Below are positions 24,701 through 30,667 of a DNA stretch of 64,000 nucleotides, in pieces. Below the pieces are notes generated by a model. The model worked only from the letters and a program-made list of their open reading frames with translations, did not search any database and had not been told where the DNA came from. The stretch lies in assembly GCF_019175285.1 (NCBI RefSeq), contig NC_056524.1, positions 8,048,945 through 8,112,944 of the forward strand, written 5' to 3'. Source of the stretch: Sceloporus undulatus. Lineage: Eukaryota > Chordata > Lepidosauria > Squamata > Phrynosomatidae. The position numbers and the translations under genes were made by a program. The first letter of the stretch is position 1. Every line of letters begins with the position of its first letter.

Positions 24701-27700
24701 GTTTAAGTTCAATCTGTCATTGTTTTCCAGTAAGAGGGTTGGAAAATAGTAATGGCAGCTTGTACATTTTGGCTTGGACATAGTCACCGTACACTTGAAA
24801 GTAAAGCTCCTATTCATGGTTTTGATGGATTGAGGCTCCTTTGAACTCCAATAACTCAGTAGGTTTACCAATTACTTTTAATGTTTAAAAATTTTCCTTT
24901 CAAGCTTCAGGCATTCCGTGATGAATTTAGCAGAGAACAATTCCCAGCCCTTGATGGCGAAGCTTCAGTGGTTGTTTGCCTTTCTAGAGCACAGTCAGGT
25001 AATTTCAATAAGTGTATGAATAATTCTAGCCCTTCTGTAATGCTTGCTGACTGTTCCAGATATATCCAGTTATTTTTTAGTTATTTATGAGTAGCATTTA
25101 TATGCCCTACTCTTCAGCTGAAAAAAGCTCTTAGAGCAGCTTAAATATCAATAGAGTCAGCCCTCCACAGTTGTGGCTTTGACTTTTGCAGATCTGATTA
25201 TTTGTGGATTTGATTAATATGTTATCTCTAGGAATCTCTAGGTCCTTCAGCGCAACTCTGTGGTCAACATCTACCAGAGCTTGACCATAGAGTTGTGCTG
25301 AAGGACCTAGAGATTCCTAGAGTGAACACTTCTCTAGGCACTTGTAGATCCTCCATCATGATTCTATGGTTAACATTTGGCGGACGTTGACCATAGAGTT
25401 GCACTCGAGGAAGTAGCAATTTCTAGAGAGGTGTTATCTTGGGTAGAAAAAAAAGTGGATTTTTATTTGCATTTCTCCCCACTTTCCACAGGGGTCCTGT
25501 GTCCCTAACACCAGCGAGCATCCTCATTTTAGCTAACTTATCTAACATTATCTAACTTAAATGCACAAGAAAAGAGGACACATGTAAAGTCAAAGGCTTT
25601 CATGGCTGGCATCCATAGTTTTTTGTGGGTTTTTTGGGCTATGTGGCCATGTTCTAGAAGATTTTCTTCCTGACGTTTCACCAGCATCTGTGGCTGGCAT
25701 CTTCAGAGACTGCTTGCCTGGAAAAAGTTGGGTGTATATATACTGTGTGAGCCTGAGAATGCAGGAGTGATTTGCATGTGTATTGTTCTGTTGCTGATGG
25801 CCAGCCTCAGGCTGAGAGGCTAATGCAAAAGAGGACTAGTGTCTGCTAATTGGTGATCATTATCTGCTGGGAAAGCCCCTGACTCTGAATGGTTTCCCAT
25901 TTGCATTTGCTGAGTCCTTATTTTGCTATTCTTCAGGACTGGTAGCCAAATTTTGTTCACTTTCACAGTTTCTTCTTTCCGGTTGAAATTGTCCAGATGT
26001 TTGTGGATTTCAATGGCTTCCCTGTGCATCCTGACATGGTAGTGGTTGGCATGGTCCAGAATTTCAATGTTTTCAAACAGTGGCAGAACATGCCACAAAC
26101 TATCCTGGGCATAAAATACTATTATTTTACACACCCACTTTTTCTAGGCAAACATTCTCTGAAGATGCCATCCACAGATGCTGGCAAAACGTCAGGAAGA
26201 AAATCTTCTAGAACATGGCCACATAGCCCAAAAAACCCACAAAAAACAAAAGAGGACACAGTTTCCCTGGCATTTGAAAGATAAATAACAAATCTTCTGA
26301 GTATAAATATAAGGCAGCTTTCTATATCCTGTATATAAAAATATTTTCCCCCATCTCTACCAGCGGCCTGCCATCTCACCTGAAAGCTTTTTCTTGGCAT
26401 CATGGCCTCCCTGGTTCACAAGGGGAGCACAACAAGACTGTTCCGAATACTTGAAGTACCTACTTGATCGGTAAGTTAATCTCTGTCTTGGAAGAGAGGA
26501 GCAGAATTTCTGAACCTACAAATTCCTGTCTGGTCGAGCACACATTTTAGTCTATTGAAACAACACCAGCAAAGTCCTAAACCAGTTGCTATTCCAGGCA
26601 AGAAGAGACCCATTGAATCAATGGGAACTTGGAAAGTCAACACTTTGTTAAAATCTACTGATCCAGTGGTTTGGTTCTGGTTGATAGTAAACAACTGGAT
26701 TTACTTCAGAGTCTACCACACATGTCTTTGTTCGTTGTTTATCAATGGCAATTTATTATGACATAATAACAATAAATATTATTTTTGTGATGCCATTAAT
26801 TTATTCTGGATGTATACAGCATGTTGGTGCATTTTGACTAAGACTATGGCTGCATCTACACTGCAGAAATAATGCAGTTTGACACTGTCTTAACTTCTAC
26901 AGCTCAATGCTATGGAATTCTGGGTTTGTAGTTTTGCGAGATATTTCACCACCTCTGTCAGAGAGCTCTGGTGTTACAACAAACTACAAATGCAAGACTT
27001 CATAAGATGGAGCCATGACAGTTAATATGGTGTCAAACTCCATCAATTCTGCAGCAGCCTACTACTTATAAACATCTCATGTGAGAGTGAACTGCATGCA
27101 CATAAATATTACTTCATTCTGGCATTAGCAGGAGGGTTTTTGTCATAATTTTCTTAGTGTATTTTCTTTTTCCCCACACTTCCCAAAAAGGCTGCATGAA
27201 GAAGAGAGAACGGGAAGAAGAATTTACCAGACTCTCAAAGGGTCCACACTGACACCTCAGGCTGACCAACTGCATTCTCTGAACAAGACTCTAGTTGAAA
27301 AGATGTTTGGAGGCAAAATTAAGACAAAAATTCGTTGTCTGAAGTGCCTAAAAGTCTCTTCCAGGGAAGAGGCCTTCACAGACCTTTCCTTGGCATTTCC
27401 ACCAGCAGATAAGCATGTGCCTACACCTGTTGGCAGTGCCTCATTTTTACCTGTGGAAGAAATGGGCCCACAGACCACTCATCCCATCACAGAAGCTCAG
27501 TCTAGGCTGAGTGATTCACCAAGGAGGTTGGAGAAGTTTACTGTGCCTGGAATAATCTCCTCCAAAACGTTGCCAGTTGAAACTTTGAGACCAGAAGGAC
27601 AAGAGATAACTTTCCCTTTGGGATCTGACTGGGATGCTGCTGGTGCAAAGCCCAAAGAAGACTCAACGTTGGCCATGAAGGAGCAGGTTTGTGGTCCTGA

Positions 27701-29064
27701 GCCTTCCAGATCAGTCCCTGATTTGATCAATTATTTCTTATCGCCTGAGATGCTGACAGCGGAGAACCGTTATCACTGTGAAAACTGTGCCTCCCTTCAG
27801 GATGCAGAGAAGCTGGCTGAACTGACAGAGGGACCGCACTACCTCATCCTCACTTTGTTGAGGTTCTCCTTTGACCTGAGAGTCATGCGGAGAAAGAAGA
27901 TCCTTGACAACATCTCCGTCCCCTTGGTGTTGAAGCTGCCAGTTCTGACACCCTCCGAAGAACTGTGTGACACTGATCCCATGAGGAACGGTGGGCATGC
28001 TTCATCATGCAAGCGCTTTGCTTCGGTGGTGTACGATCTTTGCAGCGTGGTGGTACATTCTGGGGTCTCCTCGGAGAGCGGCCATTACTATTGTTACGCC
28101 AGGGAATGCGAGGACACCATCACCAAACGTGACCCAAAGGAGGCTTCTTGGAGCATTGTCTCAGAGAAACCTCCAGACCTCGCAATTCAGTGGTATCTTT
28201 TCAATGACACCAGAGTTTCCTTCTCATCATTTGAGTCAGTTAGCAATGTCACCTCCTTCTTACCCAAGGACACAGCTTATCTGCTCTTTTATCGACAGAG
28301 GACCATGCAGTCCGTAAACGTGAAGTCTGAGGCAGCTGTAGAATCTGGCTGGGTGAATGGAGATTTGCACTCTCCAGACAAAAGCCTGATGGAAGCCATT
28401 GCAAAGGATAACATCCTCTTTCTGCAGGTGATATTGACTAGCACCATATGTTATTTTTACGATTACAGACTGCCCTCCATATTCACAGACTTTTAATCTA
28501 CAGATTCAACCATCCACATCTATGCCACAATAGCGTAGTAAAATGGTGTTCCTTATAAAAAATGGCAAAATCAAGATTTGCTGTTAGGAATATATATTCA
28601 GTCGGCCCTCAGTATCCTCAGGGGGTCCGTTCCAGACCCCCCTGCAGATACCAAAGTCCACAGATGCTCAAGTCACATTGTTCCCAATGGTGGTCACTGG
28701 TTGGAGGGAGCCATCAGTTACTTGGTCGTTGGCCAGCCCAACTCCCCAAGTGATTGACAACTCCCTCTGACCAGTGGTTAACGAAAATGTGGGAGAACCG
28801 GGTGCAGAAGCAGCCTGGCAGGCATCTCCCTGGCAACTGCAGCAATCCACAGGTTTACTGTTTTTGTTCTGGCAGAGTAAATTCTATGGTCTTCCGAGCC
28901 CTTGGCACAGAGGCAGGTAAGAAGTCCTCTTGTCCCTAATGGTGGTGCAGCTGTGTGGTCGTGCCACCATTGGGGCCAATGCAGGCTTGCCATCTGCAGA
29001 TGCTTGAATCCACAGTTCGGAAGTCTGTGGATACCGAGGACCAACTGTGTATGTGTGTGTGCGT

Positions 29065-29124
<60 letters not shown>

Positions 29125-30667
29125 TCCTAAAAACAAATCTTGATTTTGCCATTTTATATGGCACAGTGGTTAAATGCCTGTACTGCAGCCATTCACTCAC
29201 AAACCACAAGGTTGTTGAGTTCAGTTCCAGCCAGGGGCTTAGGGTCGACTCAGCCTTGCATCCTTCTGAGTTCGCTAAAATGATTACCCAGCTTGTTGGG
29301 GGCAATTCGCTTACACATTGTAAACCACTTAGGGAGTGCTTAATGCACTGATAAGTGATATAGAAATATACTTGCTATTGGTATTGCTATAAGGAATACC
29401 ATTTTACTACACCATTGTGTTTAATAAGACTTGAGCATGCCCTGATTTTTACACAAGAATACATAAGACCTTTTGTATTCTTGCAGGTTTTCAAAAGTGA
29501 AAAGTTTTTAAAGAATGGGTGGATGTTTTTAGACTAAACCCTTTTAAAATCTTTTATTGGTATTTTATCTTTTTAAGTGTAGTTTTAAATCACTTAAATA
29601 TTGTCAATACAAACTGAGTCTCCCTTATACCTAATGCTTACACACACACACACATTGAATTAAAGCTCCTAGAAACAATGAAGTAATGTTTTTGTTGGAA
29701 GTACTGGTATTGACAATAAAATTAACAAATTCTGAAATTATTGTTTGAATTGTGTAATGAAACAGGAGTAACACAATTCATTTCAAATAAATCCTTTCTG
29801 ATCTCTGCTCAGCAATTCACTTGACATAGAGAGTATGTATGTATTCCTGTATAACTCTAGAAATTTAGTCAAAAAATGATTTGAAAAACCTGTCAACTTA
29901 TCCATGCGTCAGTGAAAGGCAAGAGTTTAATCTGTGTTGGAAACTCTTTCATCCATCCAGCCTTTAGTGTGAGCACCGACATGCCTTCTGCAATTTTATC
30001 ATTCTTTGGCATGATCTTCCTTGATCCTATAGATTCATAGGACCTTATCACACAGGGGAAATCGGACAAAATTGGGGGTTTAAACAGCAATTATCCCATG
30101 CAAAATGAGATATTGCAATTGAGATTTTCACACTTTGTCACTATTAAACAGGCAATAAACAAACAATAAACAGCAACAGATCATTCACAGGGAAATCTCA
30201 AAAATGATTTGTTGCTGTTTATTGCTTGTTTAATAGCAATGTGTGCGAAAATCTTAATTATGATATCGTGTTTTGCACAGGAAATTCGCTATTTAAACCC
30301 CTGATTTTCCCCGTGTGATAAGGTCCTCTGGTACATGCCCCTAGGTTTTACCCTTGACTTATGCAGAGGTCTTATCAAAATCCATAATCTTGTCCTCAAA
30401 ATCTGCCCTCAACTTACACATGAGGTCAACTTGTAGTCAAATGCATACAGTATATAGCCAAGTACTGTTTTATGATGTTTTCTTTTCCTTTTCCTTCAGG
30501 AACAGGAAAAGGAAGCCCGAAGCAGAAGTGCCTACATTTCAGCCTTGCCCAAATCCCCTCTGTGGTGGAAGGACTTCAATGGGGACGATGATGATGGTGC
30601 CTCAGGGGGCTGTGGGCATGACCCTGGTGGAGGAAGCTCAGGTTCTTTTCACGGACTCGTCTTCTAG
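6084..30667 (+). CDS. USP35: Ubiquitin-specific protease 35, complete spliced CDS (10 coding exons, 1002 aa)
   Basis: Joining 6084-6765, 10779-10914, 18860-18989, 20240-20341, 22309-22467, 23778-23971, 24905-24998, 26364-26470, 27191-28427 and 30500-30667 gives 3009 bases: 1002 codons plus TAG, with every junction in phase. Human USP35 is 1018 aa. The N-terminal ~400 residues form the helical repeat region of the USP35/USP38 pair. The peptidase C19 domain follows: Cys box GLINLGNTCYMNS with catalytic Cys about 454, QQDCSEY about 522-528, zinc pairs CLKC (584-587) and CENC (731-734), His box SESGHYYCY with His 833, and WYLFNDTRVS with Asp 874. It should cleave ubiquitin from substrates; human USP35 is linked to mitophagy control, NF-kB signalling and mitosis. 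The last residues, FHGLVF, and convergent GAB2 fit USP35 rather than its paralogue USP38. The gene looks functional. Its promoter and first non-coding exon are not seen and probably lie left of the window. Confidence 0.95.
6834..7225. mobile_element. TA-flanked MITE family T1 (mariner-like), copy 1
   Basis: Terminal inverted repeats TGTATATACTCATGTATAAG and CTTATAGTCGAGTATGTACA frame ~390 bp. A short (AT)n run sits at about 6929-6948. It lies in USP35 intron 1 just after the donor. Other copies are at 11010-11462 and 29834-30452, with a fragment near 56679-56712. Confidence 0.65.
7264..7497 (-). mobile_element. tRNA-derived SINE, (ACA)-tailed type
   Basis: Reverse orientation: the GTTGTTGTGTGCTTTCAAGT tail comes first, then GTGACCCTAAG, and the head ends CACTATGGCACGCTGGCTCT. 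It has the same structure as 1187-1415. Confidence 0.75.
7811..8848 (+). mobile_element. Penelope-like retroelement with inverted ends and 13-bp target duplication
   Basis: The plus-strand frame at 8122-8610 encodes a GIY-YIG type endonuclease (GVYRIPCSC, then IGTTKCSVQTRIKEHERHC, then EHATNHPRHKILFENTEIL), the C-terminal domain typical of Penelope-like elements. The right arm 8637-8848 is the reverse complement of the left arm 7811-8058, so both ends are the same terminus facing outward. Perfect 13-bp repeats CAACACAGCTATT flank it at 7798-7810 and 8849-8861. Only the C-terminal part of the protein is present, without the reverse transcriptase, so it is not an autonomous copy. Confidence 0.8.
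9003..9244 (-). mobile_element. tRNA-derived SINE, (ACA)-tailed type
   Basis: It starts with the reversed tail GTTGTTGCTGCTGTTGTGTG, then CATCAAGTCATTTCTGACTT, and ends CACTACGACACGCTGGCTCT. It is inserted into the LINE end at 8925-9870. Confidence 0.75.
9509..9742 (+). mobile_element. tRNA-derived SINE, (ACA)-tailed type
   Basis: The head ATGGTGTAGTGGTTTGAATG has a good B-box match, GGTTCGATTCCC, at about 9561. The tail is GACTTGGAGACACACAACAC. It is the second SINE inserted in the same LINE end. Confidence 0.75.
10092..10722 (+). mobile_element. L2-like LINE 3' end (C-terminal ORF2 plus 3' UTR)
   Basis: The frame LQLVQNMAARLVSGKARSDH then ITPILKSLYWQPISFRVQYK and FKALNGLGPTYL is the conserved segment after the reverse transcriptase in L2/CR1-superfamily LINEs. 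The 3' end GGGTAGGATATAAATAAATA is the usual A/T-rich tail. It is diverged and 5' truncated, in USP35 intron 1 just before exon 2. Confidence 0.7.
10779..10914 (+). CDS. USP35: USP35 coding exon 2 (aa 228-272, codon 273 split)
   Basis: Acceptor CTTACAG ends at 10778; the first two bases complete a Glu codon. The reading ALASVVQYVPLELMDGILRN is nearly the human one (ALASVVQHLPLELMDGVVRN). The donor is GTAAGA at 10915 and the exon leaves two bases of an Arg codon. It is part of the helical N-terminal region. Confidence 0.94.
11179..11188. other. Assembly gap (10 N)
   Basis: Ten Ns directly before a (CATC)n microsatellite. The gap probably marks an unresolved repeat length. Confidence 0.98.
11189..11253. 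repeat. (CATC)n microsatellite
   Basis: About sixteen CATC units run without interruption just after the assembly gap, within the T1 MITE. Confidence 0.95.
11692..11885 (-). mobile_element. LINE 3' tail fragment (reverse)
   Basis: TTTATTTATTTATTTAGCC followed by CTCTCAGAGTGGTTTACAGA resembles the reversed 3' end of L2/CR1-type LINEs. It is short and non-coding, so the clade is not assigned. Confidence 0.4.
12020..12262 (-). mobile_element. CR1 LINE fragment, ORF2 C-terminus
   Basis: The minus strand encodes pieces of [20 protein letters not shown] and [20 protein letters not shown], the post-RT region of CR1, as at 32840-33275 and 42457-43431. 5' and 3' truncated. Confidence 0.7.
12265..12502 (+). 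mobile_element. 5S rRNA-derived SINE with RTE/tRNA-SINE-type tail
   Basis: 12265-12379 matches 5S rRNA along its length: GCCTA start, CTTGGAAGCTAAGCATGG (A-box region), GGTACATGGATGGGA (internal element) and CAAGTGCTGTAGGC (C-box and 3' end). It is then joined to CCTCTGAATATTCCTTGCC, GGGGTTGCCATAAATCAACG and a CA-rich end. That second part is the body and tail of the (ACA)-tailed tRNA SINEs here. So a 5S head replaces the tRNA head, as in SINE3-class elements. Confidence 0.7.
12690..13242 (+). mobile_element. RTE-type LINE 3' end
   Basis: Pieces in more than one frame spell the ORF C-terminus: IHSFGMWCWRRVLRIHGQ, LEKTIMLGRWREVGREEG, then RPHAIWMAFIKEVTDFMGL. The 3' end GTTGCATGAGTCGAGATCAA, then AAGGCAG and CAACAACAGC, resembles the SINE tails in this window. 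It is broken by small changes and not coding. Confidence 0.65.
13455..13500. mobile_element. Fragment of TTATCACAC hairpin MITE family
   Basis: GGAGTTTATCAGACAAGGGA then ATTGGAAGTATAATCC matches the left end of the element at 55468 (GAGTTTATCACACGAAGAAG). It is directly followed by the inverted repeat at 13503. Confidence 0.4.
13503..13714. repeat. Perfect 45-bp inverted repeat with 122-bp loop
   Basis: 13503-13547 (CTAGGAACAACTACTGCATA...) and 13670-13714 (...TATGCAGTAGTTGTTCCTAG) are exact reverse complements. The loop contains a half copy of the palindromic element seen complete at 48366-48590, recognised by GAAGCAGCTTTATTTTGGCT. The perfect arms stand out against the diverged repeats nearby. 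Confidence 0.9.
14363..14583 (+). mobile_element. tRNA-derived SINE, (ACA)-tailed type
   Basis: AGAGCCAGTGTGGTATAAAG head, GGGTTCAAATCC B-box-like stretch, GGGTGACCTAGTGCAAATCA, and tail ACTTGAAGGCCCACAACAAC. In USP35 intron 2. Confidence 0.75.
15211..15434. mobile_element. Palindromic MITE (family M1)
   Basis: Ends GGCTGTGTCTGCACTGCAG and CTGCAGTGCAGACGCAGCC. The halves share CACTTTAACTGCCATGGCTC and its complement. It contains GGGATTTGTAGTTTTG. Confidence 0.75.
15725..15832. repeat. (AT)n microsatellite with duplicated flank
   Basis: A long (AT)n tract at about 15738-15783 is followed by two copies of ATTCAATAGCTCACGAAGAA separated by further AT repeats, indicating slippage that copied the flank. 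Confidence 0.85.
16083..16370. mobile_element. MITE family M2 (TIR ATACCCTCCAA), partial copy
   Basis: It shares AACTGGGACACATCTGGTCA, ATTAATGAGGAAGAACA, GATGCTTCAGCAGTTTG and TTTGCATTTTGAACT with 36957-37612 and 63393-63793. The outermost ends are not seen. Confidence 0.55.
16438..17135 (+). mobile_element. Penelope-like element, inverted copy (two arms joined at an internal point)
   Basis: 16438-16757 is the reverse complement of the element's 3' part. At about 16758 it turns into sense orientation, and 16780-17106 encodes the endonuclease C-terminal region (RIKEHERHCRLGQPEKTAVA). The junction falls at the short shared sequence CTGCAT. The right arm stops near 17135 without the terminal repeat. 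No clear 13-bp duplication was found. Confidence 0.7.
17624..17950. mobile_element. Possible hAT-like GC-rich element, left end only
   Basis: CAGTGATGGTGAATCTTTTT followed by CGCGTGCCAGGGGTGAGG resembles hAT left ends that open CAGTGATGGCGAACC. The matching right end was not found, so the right border is approximate. Confidence 0.35.
18860..18989 (+). CDS. USP35: USP35 coding exon 3 (aa 273-316)
   Basis: Acceptor TCTTTGCAG ends at 18859. The translation MIEWVSWPLGKNIDKWIIAL and the following LLKGLAAVKKFSILIEV are almost identical to mammalian USP35. Phase requires the exon to end at 18989, giving donor GTCTGT at 18990, which has C at +3 and is weak. A stronger-looking GTATGT lies four bases downstream but would break the frame into the next exon. 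Confidence 0.92.
19364..19583. mobile_element. Palindromic MITE (family M1)
   Basis: The central arms CCTTGGCTCATTGCTACCGA and CAAAGCATTGAGCCATGGCA are inverted copies. The right end is CTGCAGTGTGGATGCAGCC. In USP35 intron 3. Confidence 0.7.
20240..20341 (+). CDS. USP35: USP35 coding exon 4 (aa 317-350)
   Basis: Acceptor ACTCTAG ends at 20239 and donor GTAAGG starts at 20342. The 34 whole codons read VFSKLLYPILREGALSILRY followed by MLLSFQHSHEAFHL, colinear with human USP35. Phase 0 at both ends, 102 bases, so skipping it would keep the frame. Confidence 0.94.
20747..21000. mobile_element. CpG-rich TA-flanked MITE (family T6)
   Basis: TIRs CAGGGGTACCCCGGGTTACG and CGTATCCCGGGGTACCAGTG are flanked by TA on both sides (20745-20746 and 21001-21002), as for Tc1/mariner-type insertions. 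The interior repeats TTCGTAACCCGGAA-like units in both orientations and keeps many CpGs, which suggests a young copy. Confidence 0.75.
21003..21955 (+). mobile_element. L2-like LINE 3' end, split by an M1 MITE
   Basis: Pieces such as LSQLYWLPLLLLKVLVLIHE and GLNGLG match the post-RT region seen at 10092. The tail GCCACCTTGAATCCTATTTT then GGATATAAATCCC closes it near 21955. The M1 MITE at 21277-21498 interrupts it. Confidence 0.55.
21277..21498. mobile_element. Palindromic MITE (family M1)
   Basis: GGCTGCATCTGTACCACATA start and GCAGAGTGGTAGCAGCC end. Internal GGGATTTGTCAATTTG and ACTACAAATCCCAGGATTCC face each other. Confidence 0.75.
22309..22467 (+). CDS. USP35: USP35 coding exon 5 (aa 351-403)
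   Basis: Acceptor TTTTCCAG ends at 22308 and donor GTAAAC starts at 22468. The 53 codons begin LLPHIPRVVAALNKENSNSA and end FPGFPDLYEPVVEAIK, matching the end of the N-terminal helical region just before the peptidase domain. Phase 0 at both ends. Confidence 0.94.
22770..22912 (+). mobile_element. CR1 LINE 3' end
   Basis: TTCATTGGAGGTTTTCAAAC, then GGATGGCCTTTGGGGTCTCT TCCAACTCTACAATTCTATGA, is the CR1 3' end with its ATTCTATGA terminal repeat. Just after exon 5 of USP35. Confidence 0.75.
22912..22963. mobile_element. Palindromic MITE (family M1), right-end fragment
   Basis: GTGGTGTTAAACTGCTTTAT then TTCTGCAGTGTGGCAGCAGCC is the M1 right terminus only. Confidence 0.5.
23418..23466 (-). mobile_element. 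CR1 LINE 3' end fragment
   Basis: CATAGAATCATAGAGTTGGA then GGGCCATCCAGTCCAG is the reversed CR1 3' end. Confidence 0.6.
23778..23971 (+). CDS. USP35: USP35 coding exon 6, catalytic Cys box (aa 404-467, codon 468 split)
   Basis: Acceptor CTCCAAAG ends at 23777; donor GTAGGT starts at 23972. The exon carries the peptidase C19 Cys box GLINLGNTCYMNSIIQALF, with the nucleophilic Cys at about residue 454, preceded by the conserved PNEDRIKHLLGQNAWTSQK. It ends after two bases of an Asp codon. Read-through into the intron meets a TAG at once. Confidence 0.95.
24905..24998 (+). CDS. USP35: USP35 coding exon 7 (aa 468-499)
   Basis: This short exon is read in a frame with no long ORF. Acceptor CTTTCAAG ends at 24904; the first C completes GAC (Asp). 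The product FRHSVMNLAENNSQPLMAKL followed by QWLFAFLEHSQ aligns with human FRHCVLRLTENNSQPLMTKL QWLFGFLEHSQ. Donor GTAATT starts at 24999. It belongs to the thumb subdomain of the protease fold. Confidence 0.93.
25156..25520. mobile_element. Tigger-like MITE with internal hairpins (family T5), copy 1
   Basis: It opens AGTCAGCCCTCCACAGTTGT, a Tigger-type terminus. 25226-25322 forms a near-perfect hairpin (CTCTAGGAATCTCTAGGTCC facing GGACCTAGAGATTCCTAGAG), and a second, weaker one follows to about 25440. The end is GGGGTCCTGTGTCCCTAAC. A diverged copy is at 59765-60108. Confidence 0.55.
25583..26247 (-). mobile_element. Penelope-like element, inverted-end copy with 13-bp target duplication
   Basis: 25583-26075 is the antisense 3' part, including the endonuclease C-terminal coding. 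From about 26080 the sequence turns to sense and, after an internal deletion, ends in the outward terminus at 26247. Both flanks carry the perfect 13-bp repeat AAAAGAGGACACA (25570-25582 and 26248-26260). In USP35 intron 7, between coding exons 7 and 8. Confidence 0.78.
26364..26470 (+). CDS. USP35: USP35 coding exon 8, QQD box (aa 500-534, codon 535 split)
   Basis: Acceptor CTCTACCAG ends at 26363 and donor GTAAGT starts at 26471. The exon encodes RPAISPESFFLASWPPWF then TRGAQQDCSEYLKYLLD. QQDCSEY is the USP family motif that follows the Cys box. It sits just downstream of a Penelope-like element inserted in intron 7. Confidence 0.94.
26848..27059. mobile_element. Palindromic MITE (family M1)
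   Basis: GGCTGCATCTACACTGCAGA start and TTCTGCAGCAGCC end, with near-inverted halves. In the USP35 intron before exon 9. Confidence 0.75.
27191..28427 (+). CDS. USP35: USP35 coding exon 9, zinc pairs, His box and Asp (aa 535-947)
   Basis: Acceptor CCCAAAAAG ends at 27190 and donor GTGATA starts at 28428. This 1237-base exon carries RLHEEERTGRRIYQTLKGS, the zinc pair CLKC (C584, C587), an insert of about 100 residues (near 605-708), the second pair CENC (C731, C734), SRSVPDLINYFLSPE, the His box VVHSGVSSESGHYYCYARE (H833) and WYLFNDTRVSFSSFESVS (D874). It ends at SLMEAIAKDNILFLQ. The insert is Pro/Ser/Thr-rich and lacks the long Glu/Lys run of human USP35. The loop before YDLCSVVVH is also longer than in human. 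Confidence 0.95.
28469..28598. mobile_element. MER2-like (Tigger) MITE, left arm of a folded-back copy
   Basis: CTGCCCTCCATATTCACAGA then CTACAGATTCAACCATCCAC matches the left end of the copy at 56104. It then switches to the reverse complement of the element body (GGCAAAATCAAGATTTGCTG). The same body recurs in opposite orientation at 29110-29150. Confidence 0.5.
28599..29047. mobile_element. Tigger-like MITE (family T3)
   Basis: TIRs CAGTCGGCCCTCAGTATCCT and GGATACCGAGGACCAACTGT are classic Tigger/pogo ends. It has CAGATGCTCAAGTC and CAGATGCTTGAATCC facing each other and no transposase frame. It is inserted within the MER2-like arms. Confidence 0.7.
29049..29125. repeat. (TG)n(TA)n microsatellite
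   Basis: A compound tract of TGTGTG then ATATAT lies directly at the right end of the Tigger-like element. Confidence 0.95.
29158..29390 (+). mobile_element. tRNA-derived SINE, second type
   Basis: GGCACAGTGGTTAAATGCCT head, GAGTTCAGTTCCAG B-box-like stretch, AGCCTTGCATCCTTCTGAG, TTACCCAGCTTGTTGGGGGC and a tail ending in GATATAGAAATATAC. It differs from the (ACA)-tailed type. It splits the right arm of the MER2-like element, which resumes at about 29388 (TATAAGGAATACCATTTTAC). Confidence 0.65.
29834..30452. mobile_element. TA-flanked MITE family T1, copy 3, split by a hairpin MITE
   Basis: Left AGTGAAAGGCAAGAGTTTAA and right AGGTCAACTTGTAGTCAAAT blocks match copies at 6834 and 11010. The middle is interrupted by the element at 30041-30325. 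Confidence 0.6.
30041..30325. mobile_element. Hairpin MITE with TIR GACCTTATCACAC
   Basis: Ends GACCTTATCACACAGGGGAA and TTCCCCGTGTGATAAGGTC. The two halves are near reverse complements (AATAAACAGCAACAGATCAT facing ATGATTTGTTGCTGTTTATT). It is inserted in the T1 MITE and lies just before USP35 exon 10. Confidence 0.7.
30500..30667 (+). CDS. USP35: USP35 last coding exon (aa 948-1002 and TAG stop)
   Basis: Acceptor CCTTCAG ends at 30499. The reading EQEKEARSRSAYISALPKSP is close to human EQEKEARSRAAYISALPTSP. It runs through an Asp-rich and a Gly-rich tail to SFHGLVF and the TAG at 30665-30667. The 3' UTR follows; no clear AATAAA was found before the GC-rich element at 31271, so the poly(A) site is unresolved. 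Confidence 0.94.
   Translation, partial: EQEKEARSRSAYISALPKSPLWWKDFNGDDDDGASGGCGHDPGGGSSGSFHGLVF

Noticed and set aside
24881-25090. The 69-codon frame starting MFKNFPFKLQ
   Set aside because: It is a shadow of USP35 coding exon 7, which is read in another frame at 24905-24998.
29042-29143. Frames reading CVCVCV and YIYIYI
   Set aside because: They are translations of the (TG)n(TA)n microsatellite.
6084-30667. Calling the plus-strand gene USP38 and the minus-strand gene GAB1
   Set aside because: USP38 and GAB1 are also neighbours in human, but the sequence identity, the FHGLVF C-terminus, the GAB2 SHP2 region and the convergent orientation fit USP35 and GAB2.
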